From: Multifurca ochricompacta
Lineage: Eukaryota > Basidiomycota > Agaricomycetes > Russulales > Russulaceae
Assembly: GCA_022496185.1 (NCBI GenBank)
Contig: WTXG01000001.1
Location: forward strand, 1,674,001 to 1,738,000
Length of the DNA stretch: 64,000 nucleotides
Direction: 5' to 3'
Shown: piece by piece, positions 22,223 through 34,032 of the stretch
How the letters are laid out: each line of letters opens with the position of its first letter
How positions within the stretch are numbered: the stretch's first letter is position 1
Notes under the pieces: model-generated
Database searches by the model: none
Seen by the model: the letters and a program-made list of their open reading frames with translations, nothing else
Told to the model about the DNA's origin: nothing
Position numbers and translations under genes: made by a program

Positions 22223-24095
22223 TCAGTGGTCATCAGCATGTGGTGTACCCCATTTCACGCTCTTGAACACGCCATTGTGCCAGTCTTGGACCCGGCGTCC
22301 TGCCAAAAGCGACATCGTAGACTGCTGCATACCAATTATGCCAATGCCAGAGGATTGGATGACGGCGTCGATCAGTACCGGATACCTGCAAGTTTGTTAA
22401 ACATGTGCCTCAGAAGAAGTCGCGGACCTAGAGCATTACCATCTACCGTACTTATTGACGGTATCTTCCGCAACGTGGTCGATCGTGTACCAGCCCACCA
22501 TACGGATTGAGTCCCACCAAGCGGGATCCTCTTCGTCACTGAGCATGATGATGTGTTGAGGGACGATTCCCAGTCTCTCACGTGTCTCGTCTTGAATCTC
22601 TGCGATGCGGCGTTGGTAGGTGGGGATTGAAGGGAAACAATCTTCTTTCGGTACATCCCGGCAGTACACGATGAAGTCATTGGCTCGACGGGCATGAATA
22701 GCAATATACTGAATGGATATTAATATCAAGGTTCAAGGGGGTATTGAAACAAGTAGACAAGTTATACATACAGGAGGTATAGGATCATGATTGGGGACGT
22801 TGAAGATACGCCTTAAGTAGCCGTCAGAAATCGTCTGAAGTCGGTTTGTCCAACGAAAATGTTTGGCGACAAATCGCCACGCGGGACTAATGTCGCGTTC
22901 ATATTCAAATGACTTTTGCCGTTAGATGAAGGCTCATGACGGGAAGAAAGTCGCATACAGTATGGCCACAGACGTAATACAGGTAGTCAAAGCAAGCCAG
23001 GTGCTCATCTGGTGATAAAACTGCGCCATGAACTTTTGATGGTTGAGGTTCTATCAGATTATTCTCCCTCTCGGGTGAATAGAGAAGCGAGGCGATGCTC
23101 CAGAAATGAGCGTGTGGATCATGTTCATATCCAGGAATCTTTTGGAGCCATGTGGGACCTGCAGTGAAGGATATGTCTAGCCGCGCAAGAGTAAGTCAAA
23201 TTCAGAAACTTGTCATTTTTGGCACATGCTCACCGAGCCCTTGAAGGGGCAGCGCATTGGTTAAGCGCGGGTCAGATTCACGGGTTTGTACGGCCTGCCA
23301 GACACTCCAGCAACCAATATCTTCAATTTCCTGGCTCGAGGTATTCTTGACCTCGCTCCATTCGAGTACGGGGATACCAATAGCTTTGCTTAGATAATCA
23401 ACGTCAAATACTTCACCGAATGCAATGTTGCCTGCATCGCCGCCGATATGAGAGGGGGTGAACGGGCCAATGATCGGAATGCGCTCAGTCAACATTGCGA
23501 GGTAAATGAGGTTCCCCTTGAGAAGTTGATGTGAGAGCAAAATAAAATGAAGAGGGCAACCTTACGTAAGTCATGACATCGTTGGCTGGATGTATGTATG
23601 TTGATTGTAAGTAATGCGAAAGAAAAAGTAGGGAAAATACAGACTCCATCCAGCAGAAATCCAGGATGTTATGTATTTTGTGTCATTACGGAGGTTATCT
23701 GAGGGAAGATGAATAATGAATGTACCAATGAAAGCAAGAGGAGCTATGATGGAGAAAAATCTACCTCTAAAGCGATCTGTAGGAGGGCCAAGAAGAGAAG
23801 ACTTTCTGTTCCAGGTAATGGTAGGAACTAACTGGGGATTTCTATCCTCTGAAACGATGGAGGGGGTTCGAGAGGAGGGGTTCGAGAGAGAAAGATAGGC
23901 GAGTAGGAAAAGAGAGAGGACGGAGATGAGGGAAGCAGCGGTAATTATCAACCTACGGCGTCTGGAACTGAATCTATGCGGTATGAATCGAGGGGAGTCG
24001 AGGTGAAAGCCAAGAAGAGATGTTGATGTTGACGTTTGGAAATCATCATCAATGTTCAAGGCATGGGAATGGGGATGTTTATTATCCGTCCTCAT
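22223..24095 (-). CDS. O-fucosyltransferase-like type II membrane glycosyltransferase
   Basis: Eight exons (24095-23765, 23698-23645, 23585-23566, 23516-23234, 23176-22959, 22912-22772, 22708-22440, 22385-22223) give an intact 492-residue protein, and all introns are GT-AG (46-66 nt). A short basic cytosolic tail is followed by one signal-anchor helix (ITAASLISVLSLFLLAYLSL, about residues 40-60), typical of Golgi type II enzymes. The lumenal part has 'GWTNDVMTYGNLIYLA', 'PFTPSHIGGDAG' and 'IAIHARRANDF', the last resembling the HxRxxDF nucleotide-sugar-binding motif of O-fucosyltransferases. 'DVPKEDCFP' and 'LLAGRRVQDWHNG' follow. GDP-fucose as donor is inferred from the fold-like motif and from its divergent neighbour, a GDP-fucose-transporter-like protein. 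Acceptor unknown. Confidence 0.7.
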
Positions 24096-24544
24096 TGAAG
24101 GGGGGAGGGTAGTGGAGGGGAGGGGAGGGGTGAGAGCTTGTATGCTAGTATGTATGCATGCATATGCATACAAACAAAAAAAAATAGGAATGGAATAATA
24201 AATAAATATATCACGTATCACGTATGCTTGCCATTTACTCAAAAAGAGTACTCATCATACATCCAATGTCGCGGCGATGCGGCGATGCAGTTTGGGGCAA
24301 TAGTAAAACCCCACTCGGCCCGGCATTCCCCCACCCCTGATACTTTGATCCGGTACTCTCAGATCTAGATCGACCTCAAACATCTCCATCTCCATCTTAA
24401 CTCAACATCTCACTCCGTCACACTCTTGCTCTTTTGAAATCCCTCAAATCCCTCCTCTATGCCGCCCTTTTATTTCCCCTTCTTTCCCCTCCCCATCCTC
24501 CCCAGGTCAACACCCTCTTCCTTTCATCTCTATCTTGACGAATC
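24096..24544. promoter_or_regulatory. Divergent promoter of glycosyltransferase and sugar-nucleotide transporter genes
   Basis: 449 bp between the two start codons. It has a G-rich/C-rich strand asymmetry near 24100-24130 and long CT-rich tracts near 24380-24540, common in fungal core promoters. No coding frame is supported. Confidence 0.5.
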
Positions 24545-25946
24545 ATGGACTCAACCGATAAACGTCCCCCACTTTTGCGCGTAGCGGCCGTTGTCTCATT
24601 TTATATGTTTGCCGCTCTTGTGGTATGTCATATCATCTTGCCCTTTGGCGCGCTCATACGATGTCCATCTTCTCTCGCCCCATCCTTAGATGGTTTTCGT
24701 GTATGCCTTCCTCTCTATTTGTTTTCTTAGCGGCCTCTAACTTCCCATTCAATCGTGTTCAAAGGAACAAGATGGTTCTTAATTCAACGCCTAATCTCCC
24801 ACTTCTCTTCTTGTTCCTTCAGCTCATCATAGCTGTCATCCTTCTTCATGTCACGGCCCTCTTCTCATCCAAAATCGAGATTCCACAATGGGATCTTCAT
24901 ATCGCTAAGAAGCTCATCCCAGTCGTTACCATCAATATAGTTGGGCTCGTTTTCAATACTTTGTGTCTTAGAGAAGTGGAGGCAACATTCTTTCAGGTAT
25001 TCATAGCTTGCTTGTCGTGCTCGCTCCTTGATTAATGTCTGCCCGCCTCAGATTGCAAGAGGCCTGGTTTTACCTCTTACCATTACTGTCACCTCCTTAA
25101 CCACTCACTCGCACCCAACCTCTCGTGTCATCACCGCAGCTGCCATTGTCACAATCGGATTTTTTGTCGGTGTCGCACCGGAGGGTAACCTCCCTGCCTC
25201 TTCGATACCATCAGCCATAAGCTTGTTCTATGGCGTATTTTCATCGGTCTCCATCGCTATTCATTCAGTCTTGGTCAAATCCTCTCTCCCTTATTGTAAC
25301 AACTCGACCATCCAGCTCGCGTATTGGACGAATGCAGGCTCTGCGATTTTTCTTGCCCCATTCGTTTTACTTCATGGAGAAGCTGCCAAACTATTCGAGT
25401 TGAGTGCTGGTCAGGAATGGAACTTGAGGGTCTTCGCCTGGGGCAGCCTTGTGACAGGCTTTTTTGGCTTTTTGCTTTGTATTGCCGGCTTGCTCAGCAT
25501 TAAAGTCACAAGCCCTGTCACTCACATGTTCTCGAGCGTATGTTCCTCATTTATATCGCTTCTTATCATTGATCTCACACCCCATCCCCGCTAGGCTGCC
25601 CGTTCCGTAATACAAACGCTCCTGGGCGTTTATTTATTTCATGATGTCTTAACCACGTCAGTCACATACTTTACCGCGTTATACTCCTCTCAAGTTCTTA
25701 TGTTTTACAGTAACCGTTTGATATCCCTCATGACAATCCTTGGCGGCACCATGTAAAGTTTTGTTGTTACTATGACCGATACATACAGGCGTCTTGACGT
25801 CTTATTTTAGGTACTACACGTGGATCAAGACGGCTGAACAAACTCGGCCGTTTGTGCGGTCCGTTGATCTCGAGGCGCTTAGGCAGGAAAGGGGTGGCAA
25901 AGATGAGGGGAGTATCTGGCAGGCGTCGGAAAAGTCATCATCATGA
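24545..25946 (+). CDS. Nucleotide-sugar transporter, SLC35C1 (GDP-fucose)-like
   Basis: Exons: 24545-24622, 24690-24700 (11 nt), 24765-24996, 25052-25537, 25595-about 25660, 25711-25752 and 25811-25946; about 350 residues. The fifth-to-sixth exon join is off by one base. The protein is hydrophobic with about ten membrane helices of the drug/metabolite transporter fold. The order 'NTLCLREVEATFFQ', 'IARGLVLPLTI', 'FFVGVAPEGNL', 'IKVTSPVTHMFSSAARSV', 'ILGGTMYYTW' follows the triose-phosphate/SLC35C1 pattern in which 'SPLTHN' and 'LGG..AYTW' are conserved. It would import GDP-fucose or a related nucleotide sugar into the Golgi. The tail is acidic, then ends EKSSS. Substrate is inferred; a GDP-mannose transporter is less likely on these motifs. 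Confidence 0.75.
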
Positions 25947-26804
25947 ACCGAGAAGTAGGGAGTTGATGTGTTGTATTGTGTGTGTGTTACATGTCGCATG
26001 GGCGTAATAAGCGATTTCTTCTTTTATATGGAAGGACAGCCATTCCGACGGTCCGCGTTTATCAAGTTTGACCGTCGGACAAGTTGGGCAATAATTCATA
26101 AGTTAATACTCGTTTTTAATTGATGCATGATGTAAATGCAATGCAATTTGCCAGTTCATTTTTCATTCATTTTCCATTTTCAACAAGGTACGCGATCGTC
26201 TGTCTGTCCTCTGTCCTACACCATGTCCTACACCATGTCAATCAGATCTGTTTCTGTCGACAGCGCCCGCCCCTCTATCTACCCTCCCTCTACCCCCAAA
26301 CCCGCGGTCAGGGTTCCCGAGGGTCCACTTCCAAATGGGGTGTTCTAGCTGCGTTCGCGTTTAAAGATCAATCTAACTATTCCAAGTCGGGGCATCGGAT
26401 CGTCGAAATGGATTTTAGGAGGAGGGCATCTGACGACCTTACGTCTGACGTCCGAGATAATAGGGGAAATGTACCCGGATGGATGCAACCCCGCTTGGAA
26501 TACAATGTGAATGAATGCGGTAAATATTGGCCGCCTTCTTGCAGCATTCGCGTTCGCGTCACGCGTCGGGAGAAAATGTATTTCCTGACCCCCCTCTTTG
26601 GGGTTATTTTTATTTTATTACTGCTGCTACCCTCGTGTCGTGTCGTGTCGTATCGTATCGTATCGTGTGTCATGTCTTTCTCATCAGATGTTCCGCAATT
26701 ATATTATATTATAATTGCGCGAGCGACACTTACCGTTCCCAACCTTGCTTGACTTAACTGAGCTGAGCTTCTCCTCTCTTTCTTGCCCAAGGTCCATTTC
26801 CCTA
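25947..26804. other. Intergenic region
   Basis: 858 bp between the transporter and the acyltransferase gene. It contains the pentamer repeat at 26633-26667 and a palindromic AT stretch at 26697-26713. I see no supported gene. Confidence 0.55.
26633..26667. repeat. Pentamer repeat TCGT(G/A), seven units
   Basis: Three TCGTG units, three TCGTA units and one TCGTG unit follow one another without interruption, about 140 bp upstream of the acyltransferase start. Confidence 0.9.
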
Positions 26805-28902
26805 ATGACGACGATGACTCTCACTGTCGACACTTCGTCTTCGCTTGCTGTGAACCTTCCTTCCCCAGAGTTGACCGACGAGGATATTGATTCCGCCCCA
26901 AACCCTGCAAACCGCGAACACATGACCACATCGGACTCCTCTGCCCCTGACTGTTGTTTGCAACACCCTGAACCTGTGCATTATGAGCGCAAGCTTGGGG
27001 ACAGTGAGCTTTCGTATTACCTTCCAGGCCGGGCGACTGGAGTCAATGACATGTACGCTACGCCACCTCAACTATGATGGCCAGATTACCTTACCCGGCT
27101 TGGGCTTCCAACAGGTATCTTCATCTGGGATTTAGGTCCCCTGAGCGCATAATGCTCTGTCCAAGGGTGTGCGCCGTCTGGGCTATAATGCGCATGCGAC
27201 ACCCACTGCTGGCCTCGAAGATCGTAATGCGGGATTATGACGACGTCAGATTTGTGTATGTTCCTTCTCGGGTTGAGACCAACGCTGATCCGATCATGCC
27301 GCGCATTCCTTATTCCTTACGGCGAACGGCGAACAGATTCCATCCGCCTCCATCTCCTGAAGAGGCTCTTGCGGAGGCTGGCAGCCAACTCGAATATAGA
27401 CAACAAAGTAAGGACGGTACGTATGCCAGGATCTTTTAGTGATTTGGTGGTGAGCGCCGAGACTCACAATACAAATTTGAGCTTCTAGATCTGATCGAAT
27501 CGTACTTGAACGGCCCCCGCACTTTATCCAACGAGAGGCTATTTTATCTTGTCGTCTCGCGCACACCCGTACTGGATACCCAGCTACCTACCCCACCCAC
27601 TACGCCACGGACTTTCAATGGGCCACCGGTCGAGATTCTTGAGCATCTCACAGGCAGTGACGATTCGGTCAACTATGAGTTACTCATATGCGCTGCCCAC
27701 TCTATCGGCGATGGAATGGCACTTCATCAATTTGCCAACGACTTCTATTCTCTGTTGGGTAGCGACAACTCCCAGAAAGAAATGGAAGCACTTGTTGCTG
27801 ACGAATGGAATCGACGCTGGGGCAGGCCTCTCCCATCTGGTGTGCGTCTTGCTTAATCTCGTCGCTTTCCCGCTCGTCTCAAATAGTCCGTAGACACCGG
27901 CCCTTCCGGCTAGCGTTGAGGAGAACCTAGGGACCGATCAGAATCGGTTCCGTCGCGCTGCTGGCTGCATTGACTTTCAAATCAGCATGGACAAGCAAAT
28001 TGTGAGCATCAGTACACATGTAAGCAACTCCCTCGATTGACCACATTCTCAGGGTGGGCAAGCGTTTCCGCGGAGAACAGACCCTGTTCGCCATACTGTG
28101 GTTCCGACAACATCCTTCGATGAAAACTTAACTAGGACAATGCTCAAGAAGTGCAAGGCTCAAGGGGTCTCCATTTCAAGCGCCATATTTGCCATCTGCA
28201 GTATTGCTTGGGCAAGGATGAGTCCTCGGGAGAAGCAGAAATCCCCAATGTAGGTTATGGCCATCATAATATTCTCATTGGTTGCATGTGCTGATCCATT
28301 TGATCAGGATGATGTATGCGGCCATGAATATCCGACCATACTTCCCCAAGCCTGCCCACGAGTCATACTGGTTCCTCGCTGTGGGCTACTTCAACATCGT
28401 CCTCCCAAACTTTATCCCAACCTCCTGTGATGTCTCCAAGACGTTCTGGCTTCGCGCTCGTAAAGCCAAAGAACAGAGCTCTCGAGTCGCAAGTAGCTCA
28501 ATGATTCAGTCACGCAACCGGGAGATGGCGATTAAGCGTGGGAAGCAATCACGTTCGTGGGCAAAGGAGGACGATGAGAAGGAGGCTGGGTTGTGGGCCC
28601 CGCCTCCCCCGACCTCTGACAAGCCGCCGCCGCCCAGCAATCCCTCAGTTGCGCTTCTTGGCCTTTCGCTCCTTGGAAATTTGGACGGTATCTACAAGCA
28701 TGCGAACTTCCCGGACATCAAACTTCACACCCTGACCACTGGTTCTCGTCAGCGACATAGTGGAATGCTGTTGTTTGGATACACTTTTGCGGGGAAACTA
28801 TGGATTAGCCTCGGGTATGATGAGAATGGATTTGATCGCGAAACTGTCGACCTGTTCTTGGCTAATGTGAATACAGCTGCTCACGAGTTTTTGATTCAGT
28901 GA
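26805..28902 (+). CDS. Condensation/acyltransferase-fold protein (HxxxDG)
   Basis: Six exons (26805-27052, 27115-27416, 27489-27841, 27894-28001, 28053-28249, 28308-28902) give an intact 600-residue protein; all introns are GT-AG. The centre carries 'CAAHSIGDGMALHQFANDF', the HxxxDG catalytic motif of CoA-dependent acyltransferases and NRPS condensation domains. Upstream 'VWAIMRMRHPLLASKI' and downstream 'MMMYAAMNIRPYFPKP' fit the two half-domains. A charged Lys/Glu-rich insertion and a Pro-rich loop (about 28560-28640) interrupt the second half. Known members include alcohol acetyltransferases and trichothecene acetyltransferases; the substrate here cannot be read from sequence. There is no carrier protein or biosynthetic cluster beside it, so a stand-alone acyltransferase is more likely than an NRPS remnant. 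Confidence 0.75.
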
Positions 28903-29141
28903 CAATACTCTTTATTTAACTCTGCTGCTCTGTGGACTGAAGCGATGTTGTTGTTATTTTTGTTTTCTTTTAATACTTTATTTTACGTAACATTGTAACA
29001 AACGTGACATGTCGTGTTGGTCACACTTTGAAAGAGTGACTGAGTGACAAACACCAAAAACCCCCCGCAATCTGCTATTTTCCCAAAAAAATTAATATGA
29101 TATCGACCTTTTCAAGCAAAACTGGTCTAACAGCGACCAGC

Positions 29142-31307
29142 ATGGCTTACCGTCCCCCTTTACTTACCACAACCCATACTGCACTAGCTCGTCCCGCCCC
29201 AAATACCACCGACGATTATGAACGTTAGTAAATGCCTGGCTACGCGTCTTTCAATAGCTCACTGCAACTCGGTGTCTCAGGGTGGTACACAGAAGCGTCA
29301 CCCAATAATCGGATGTTGCTCTCATTGCGCTCCGGTATCCCCTCAGAGATAGCCTGGGCCTTTGACCGTCTCTGTCGTCTATGCAACAATGAACAATTCC
29401 TCTTCCGCTCCATCCCAGGGCTTACCAACACGCTTTTTGAATGGCCTGAGTGGTACATCGCGCAAAACGCGGCGGATTCATTTAAACTCTCTTCCCTGTT
29501 CGCTATGCCTTCCTCAGAGGAGCGCAAACGCCGTCATGGGCTGGAAGCCCTTTGTATAATGCGCAATGCAGCAGCTGTGAACGATGCCAACGCTGAAGAG
29601 CTGGTCAATCATCGGAAGGCTATTCACCTGATCCTCTCAGCCCTACACAATGTCCAGCCCGATTCTGATGAGAATGTGGAATTTTTGCTTTATGTGACGG
29701 ACCTCTTTCAGTACATTGCTCCCACCTACACTCTTCCTCCAGCTTCTGCACCGCAGACAATTTCCCCTCTTCTACCTTTATTGGACTTGATCCGTCGCAC
29801 TCCGAACCGTTCGCTCATCGTGTCATCTCTCACCTGCCTTTACCTCTTATTCTCTAATCCCGCCAATTCGTCCCGCCTCACCGCCAATTCTCCGGCATTA
29901 TCGGCATCGCTACTCTATCTCCCCTTGCTTTCAGATAGAGTTCTTGTGGATGTCTGCATCAACTACCTCTATGCCCACCTCTCCCATCCCTCGATGGCGA
30001 AAGCATTTCTCCATCATCCAGATATGCCTAGCACGCTGAATCTTCTTGTGACCCAAATGTTATCTGAACAAATAGAAGACACCGTCTCCATTGACATTGG
30101 GGGACCTACCCACACAGCTCCCGCTCAGGCGGTTCTCATCAAGGACCACGAGCTCAGCAAGGAGGAGTTGGATGGGCTTATTGCGTTGCCCGAACCCCAA
30201 CGCTGTTATGAATGGTACGTCAAGCAGCCGTGTCGTTAAACCTTTGTTACTTACCCGCTTGGTAGGATGAAGTTGATGTTTGTTGCTAAACCTGACGGCG
30301 AACTCACTCAGGTTGACTTTTGGAACTTGTACAAAGATGTCTTTGTCCCATATCAAGACCAGTATCACCTACTCGTCGCGTCTGACGTGATTAAGAATGT
30401 CAACGTTGTCTTTCCTCAAGCACAGGCTATGGTCCTCCCCGGACCGCCGCAGAAATTTGTCGTCCGTGGTGTTGATCGTAGAAAAGACGATCGCTCGAAC
30501 GAGCGTTTCAAATGCTTATGGAATCGCTCTGAGTGCAACTCACCACCATCTAGTTCCGCCAGCGAGCTGTATGAACATATTCTGGAGCACATCTCTTCAG
30601 TCGAAGAACACGGGCAGAATTGTTCATGGGCAACGTGCCCTCGCGAACCCCTACCGAAGCTCAACCTGCGCGCACACGTCCTTACGCACCTCCCGAGTGT
30701 TCAGCCACCATCGAAGCACCCAACGCAGAGCGACACTATCACACTTCCGTCACCTCAACACGTGTACCCTGTTTCTAATCCTACGACAAGACCAGTACCC
30801 CCACTAAAGACCACCCTTTCCGTGAAAAAACCGGTCGCTGATCCACCGTCAAGTTCATTGACTGCATTGCTTTGCATTCGCATTCTTTTTCGCATTTCGT
30901 TTACATCTGTCGAGGCTGCACCACGGGTTGATGCTGACCATTTTGGGTTCCCAGGGTTAATTGAGGAAGATGAGGGAATGGAAGCACCAGAAGACAGCGG
31001 TCTCTCTGATTCAGAACAGGAGGGGCAACGAAGGGGCAGGAGAGCATTTAGTAGGATACGGAGATTACTGGAGGGAGTGCAGATCCGAGATGAGACGTTG
31101 ATGGGATGGATTACCGAAATGATTCAGTCACAGTCACAGTCACAGTCACGTTACAGAGCTAGCGGACTAACTCGGGCCGGTTCGTGTTTGCTGCTTTGGC
31201 TTGTGACCTTTTATAATGAGCGCCCCGTATGTATCAAGATTTGTTACAATGTTTCAGAAGTTGTTCGAGGGACGTTCTATAATACCTTTTGGAAGGTCGC
31301 AAATTGA
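29142..31307 (+). CDS. rsc9: Rsc9-like chromatin remodelling complex subunit
   Basis: Three exons, 29142-29223, 29281-30214 and 30266-31307, give about 685 residues, with GT-AG introns of 57 and 51 nt. The N-terminal half is helical, ARM-like ('RWYTEASPNNRMLLSLRSGI', 'GLTNTLFEWPEWY'). An RFX-like segment follows ('[20 protein letters not shown]', 'FWNLYKDVF'), then 'ASDVIKNVNVVFPQA' and a Cys/His-containing stretch with C2H2-type spacing ('FKCLWNRSEC...H..H', 'CSWATCP'). This layout matches fungal Rsc9, a subunit of the RSC remodeller related to ARID2. A hexanucleotide repeat (31125-31148) encodes a Gln-Ser run near the C-terminus. The last 40 or so residues look unnatural, so a late intron or an earlier true stop is possible. 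Confidence 0.75.
31125..31148 (+). repeat. CAGTCA hexanucleotide repeat, four units, in the rsc9-like gene
   Basis: Four exact copies in frame encode alternating Gln and Ser. It is a coding microsatellite near the predicted C-terminus. Confidence 0.9.
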
Positions 31308-33748
31308 CAACTCACGGTCATCGCACAGGGTCTTACACCAGCACACATCAACCCAAAAGAAGACGTGGAAGTTTTCTGGTCTGAGCTACTCTCTCTGGAT
31401 GTCGACCGGGCGTATCTCACAGAAAGACTTGTTGCCCTTCCCAAGGAAGACTGTCTTGGCCGGCTGAAGGTTAGGCTGCATTGACGATATCGTCTTTCAT
31501 TTCAAACTCTGCAGTAGCCACTTTTCGTGATGCTGTTCTCAACTTGTCTAAGACACGCCGTAGAGGCACCCTACGACGACCCCAAAAAGTCGCATGCTGT
31601 TCAGATAATGACCGTGCTGGCGCGATGTCTTTTGAGCAAGAAAGATCTCGCGGGGTGGGAAGTTATGGAACTCTTTGCTGGGGGAGTGAACCAGAGCGAT
31701 CATTTTTTCAATGTAAGTCGGATTATCAGGACTTTCGACCAGTATTATTTAAGAAACCGTCAGAAATTTGCATCCGTCGTGGGAACACTGCTTAGTGACG
31801 ACGACGCGCCAGGTATGCAATGCACCCTTCTCGAAAGCTCGTCAAGTTTCGGTATAGTTGATATAAATTTTAGCTGATCTACGACACGAAGTGCTTCAAC
31901 TCGCCATTGTCTTCATGTGCGGTATCAACCAGCTCAGCCCAGGCGCTTATCTTTTGCGCAAGGATCTCTCCCCAGCTATCATATCGGTCCGCGTGCATTG
32001 CTTATTTTTTCGATGCCTGGCTTACGATGGTCCGCAGATAATCAGAGGAAGGGAGACAGGGAGATTCACATTCGAGGCGTTGCTCTTACTTGCACTCTTG
32101 TCTAATTTTCACAAGTCAGATGCCGCAAAGCTCAACCCTTTCCTTCATCACATTGGGCAAATTACAGATGTTGAAGTATTGCGCAAGGTGTGCTGGGCTG
32201 CCGAGTTCACTGCTACGACAACTGTTATGTGAGGCCATTTCCATGGTTTTTTCGTAAGCTTGCTAGAGGTCATATGTTTAGGGCATACCAAGAAATCTCA
32301 GACGATTCTCCTCCAACCATGTCTTCGATGATCGGCTCGTTTGTGTCATCCCTACGCCCAGACCGAGCATTCTCCTCTACACCAGTCGACACGCCGAAAG
32401 AGCTTTTCAAAAGCCAGTACGTCATTTGACGTTCTGATCGGATGCCAAATGCTGAGGACCGCGGAGGCCCATTGAAGCCTGCATTATACTCTTGCCAACT
32501 CTAGAGTTTGTCCTGCGCAACCGTGCCTTTCCCTCGATTCTCATAGAAGGCATAAAAGACGGCATAGGGGACAAAGACTTGCGACCATCCCTGCCGCATG
32601 CCGTCATATCTTTGTCGTCTTATCTTCTGACGCATGCGACATCCACTTCTTCCTCCCGCGCAATCGGATACTCCAATGTAGCATTGCACATTCTATTAGC
32701 GTTCGCAGAAACAGACGAGGTCATCCGTGCGTTCTGTGAACCGAGCCCTCGACCTGTCAGACTTTGTCGTCAGGTGTGTTCAATCGTTTCTCCAACCGCC
32801 TTCCAGTTAAAAGAAAAAACTTGACGAAGAGGCTTCCGATGCTTCCATTTTCTCCGTCTCCTCGCCCACTCATCTGCGCTGTTCTGGATTGTTGCATTCT
32901 CTGGCTTCGACATAATTTGCACAAACGACTTGAAACGTCTCTGTATCTGTGAGCAGCGTACATTTTGCAAGACAAGCAGTGATTCACGTGAGCCTTAAAA
33001 GAACATGTATGCGGACATGTCATCGTATCATATGGTTCCTGCAGAAGGAGCATATTCGACTCGGTACGCTTTTACCACGTAATGTAGAGTAGATGTTGAC
33101 GTAGTGATAGACTATCATTGGCTACAGATCTGGAAAGCAATCATTGGACTTTTAGACTTCTTGGGTGGCAAATTGGACGAGCTGACGTCAACTATGGGTG
33201 TAGAGCAATTGTTTCAGGAGGTATATTGTGTTTTTTTTTCCGACCCCGTTTGCCGAGTCTTATCGCCTGTGCCAAGTCACTTGTCTTGTTGGATATTGTA
33301 TCAACAAAGCTGAAGCATTCCTTTCGTCGCCTCAGGCCATACACGAATTCATTGTAAGTCTCTGTGCACGGAGGGTCACGGAACATTGCATTGGCTGAGA
33401 TATACAGTATGAACTTGTCAGATCCGCTCCCGCTCTTCGGAGACTGTCAGCCTCGCTGCGATCTCTCATCTCTCCTCGGATAGCACCTATTGCTTCACGC
33501 GAGAACCCGTCCGAGCGGGCGTTATCTCATCTTCTGTCCATAACTAACTTTTATGAGGAGAAGGTCGGAGCCAAGAGTCGGAGTGCTGATAATGCGATGC
33601 GCATCGTAGCAAAAGAAATTGAACGCGACGGCATCCACGTTACTGAGGATTCCTATTTAGAAGATCCGCCGTACGTTTGTTGACTAAACGTTGACTAAAC
33701 TGACGGTATCATTTCAGGTCGGGTCTGAAGGGGTTAACATATTTCTGA
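31216..33748 (+). CDS. ARMH3-like (DUF1741) armadillo-like helical protein
   Basis: About fourteen exons, including 31329-31469, 31518-31712, 31764-31812, 31874-31986, 32038-32228, 32282-32416, 32467-32773, 33002-33063, 33111-33220, 33277-33353 and 33408-33670, ending at 33748. It starts MSAPYVSRFVTMFQKLFEG and overlaps the rsc9-like annotated tail. Conserved segments: 'VEVFWSELLSLDVDRAYL', 'FEALLLLALLSNFHKSDA', 'NPFLHHIGQI', 'AYQEISDDSPPT', 'SLRPDRAFSSTPVD', 'LDCCILWLRHNLHKRL', 'WKAIIGLLDFLGGKLDEL' and 'NAMRIVAKEIERDG'. This order fits ARMH3 (C10orf76), which binds GBF1 and PI4KB at the Golgi in animals. One-base losses occur near 31277, 32806 and 33320. Fungal function is not established. 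Confidence 0.75.
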
Positions 33749-34032
33749 GACACGTGTACTCAGACGGGATGGCCTTGATGCCTTAATATGTTGTGTCACG
33801 TGTTGAATTGTTATCTAGGTTGCTCCGAGCGGAAACAAAAATATTTTTTAAAATCCCAATACCTTGGCTCGGGAAATTGGGTGAGCTGAAGTGAAAAATG
33901 CGAACGGGTCAACTTGTTTTTTATTACCGTCAACTCGGTGAATGGCTCGGTGAATATGAATGAAATGACAAGTTTTCAATGGACCGGGGGAGGTTGAACC
34001 CATCCATCTATAACCTCCTCCTCATAACATAC

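Noticed and set aside
23571..24242. Longer minus-strand reading around the O-fucosyltransferase-like N-terminus
   Set aside because: It runs through two introns and starts upstream of the proper Met; the spliced model is intact.
31713..31763. Continuous reading through ARMH3 exons 3-4
   Set aside because: The 51-nt segment has GTAAGT and CAG signals and non-conserved text; it is an in-frame intron.
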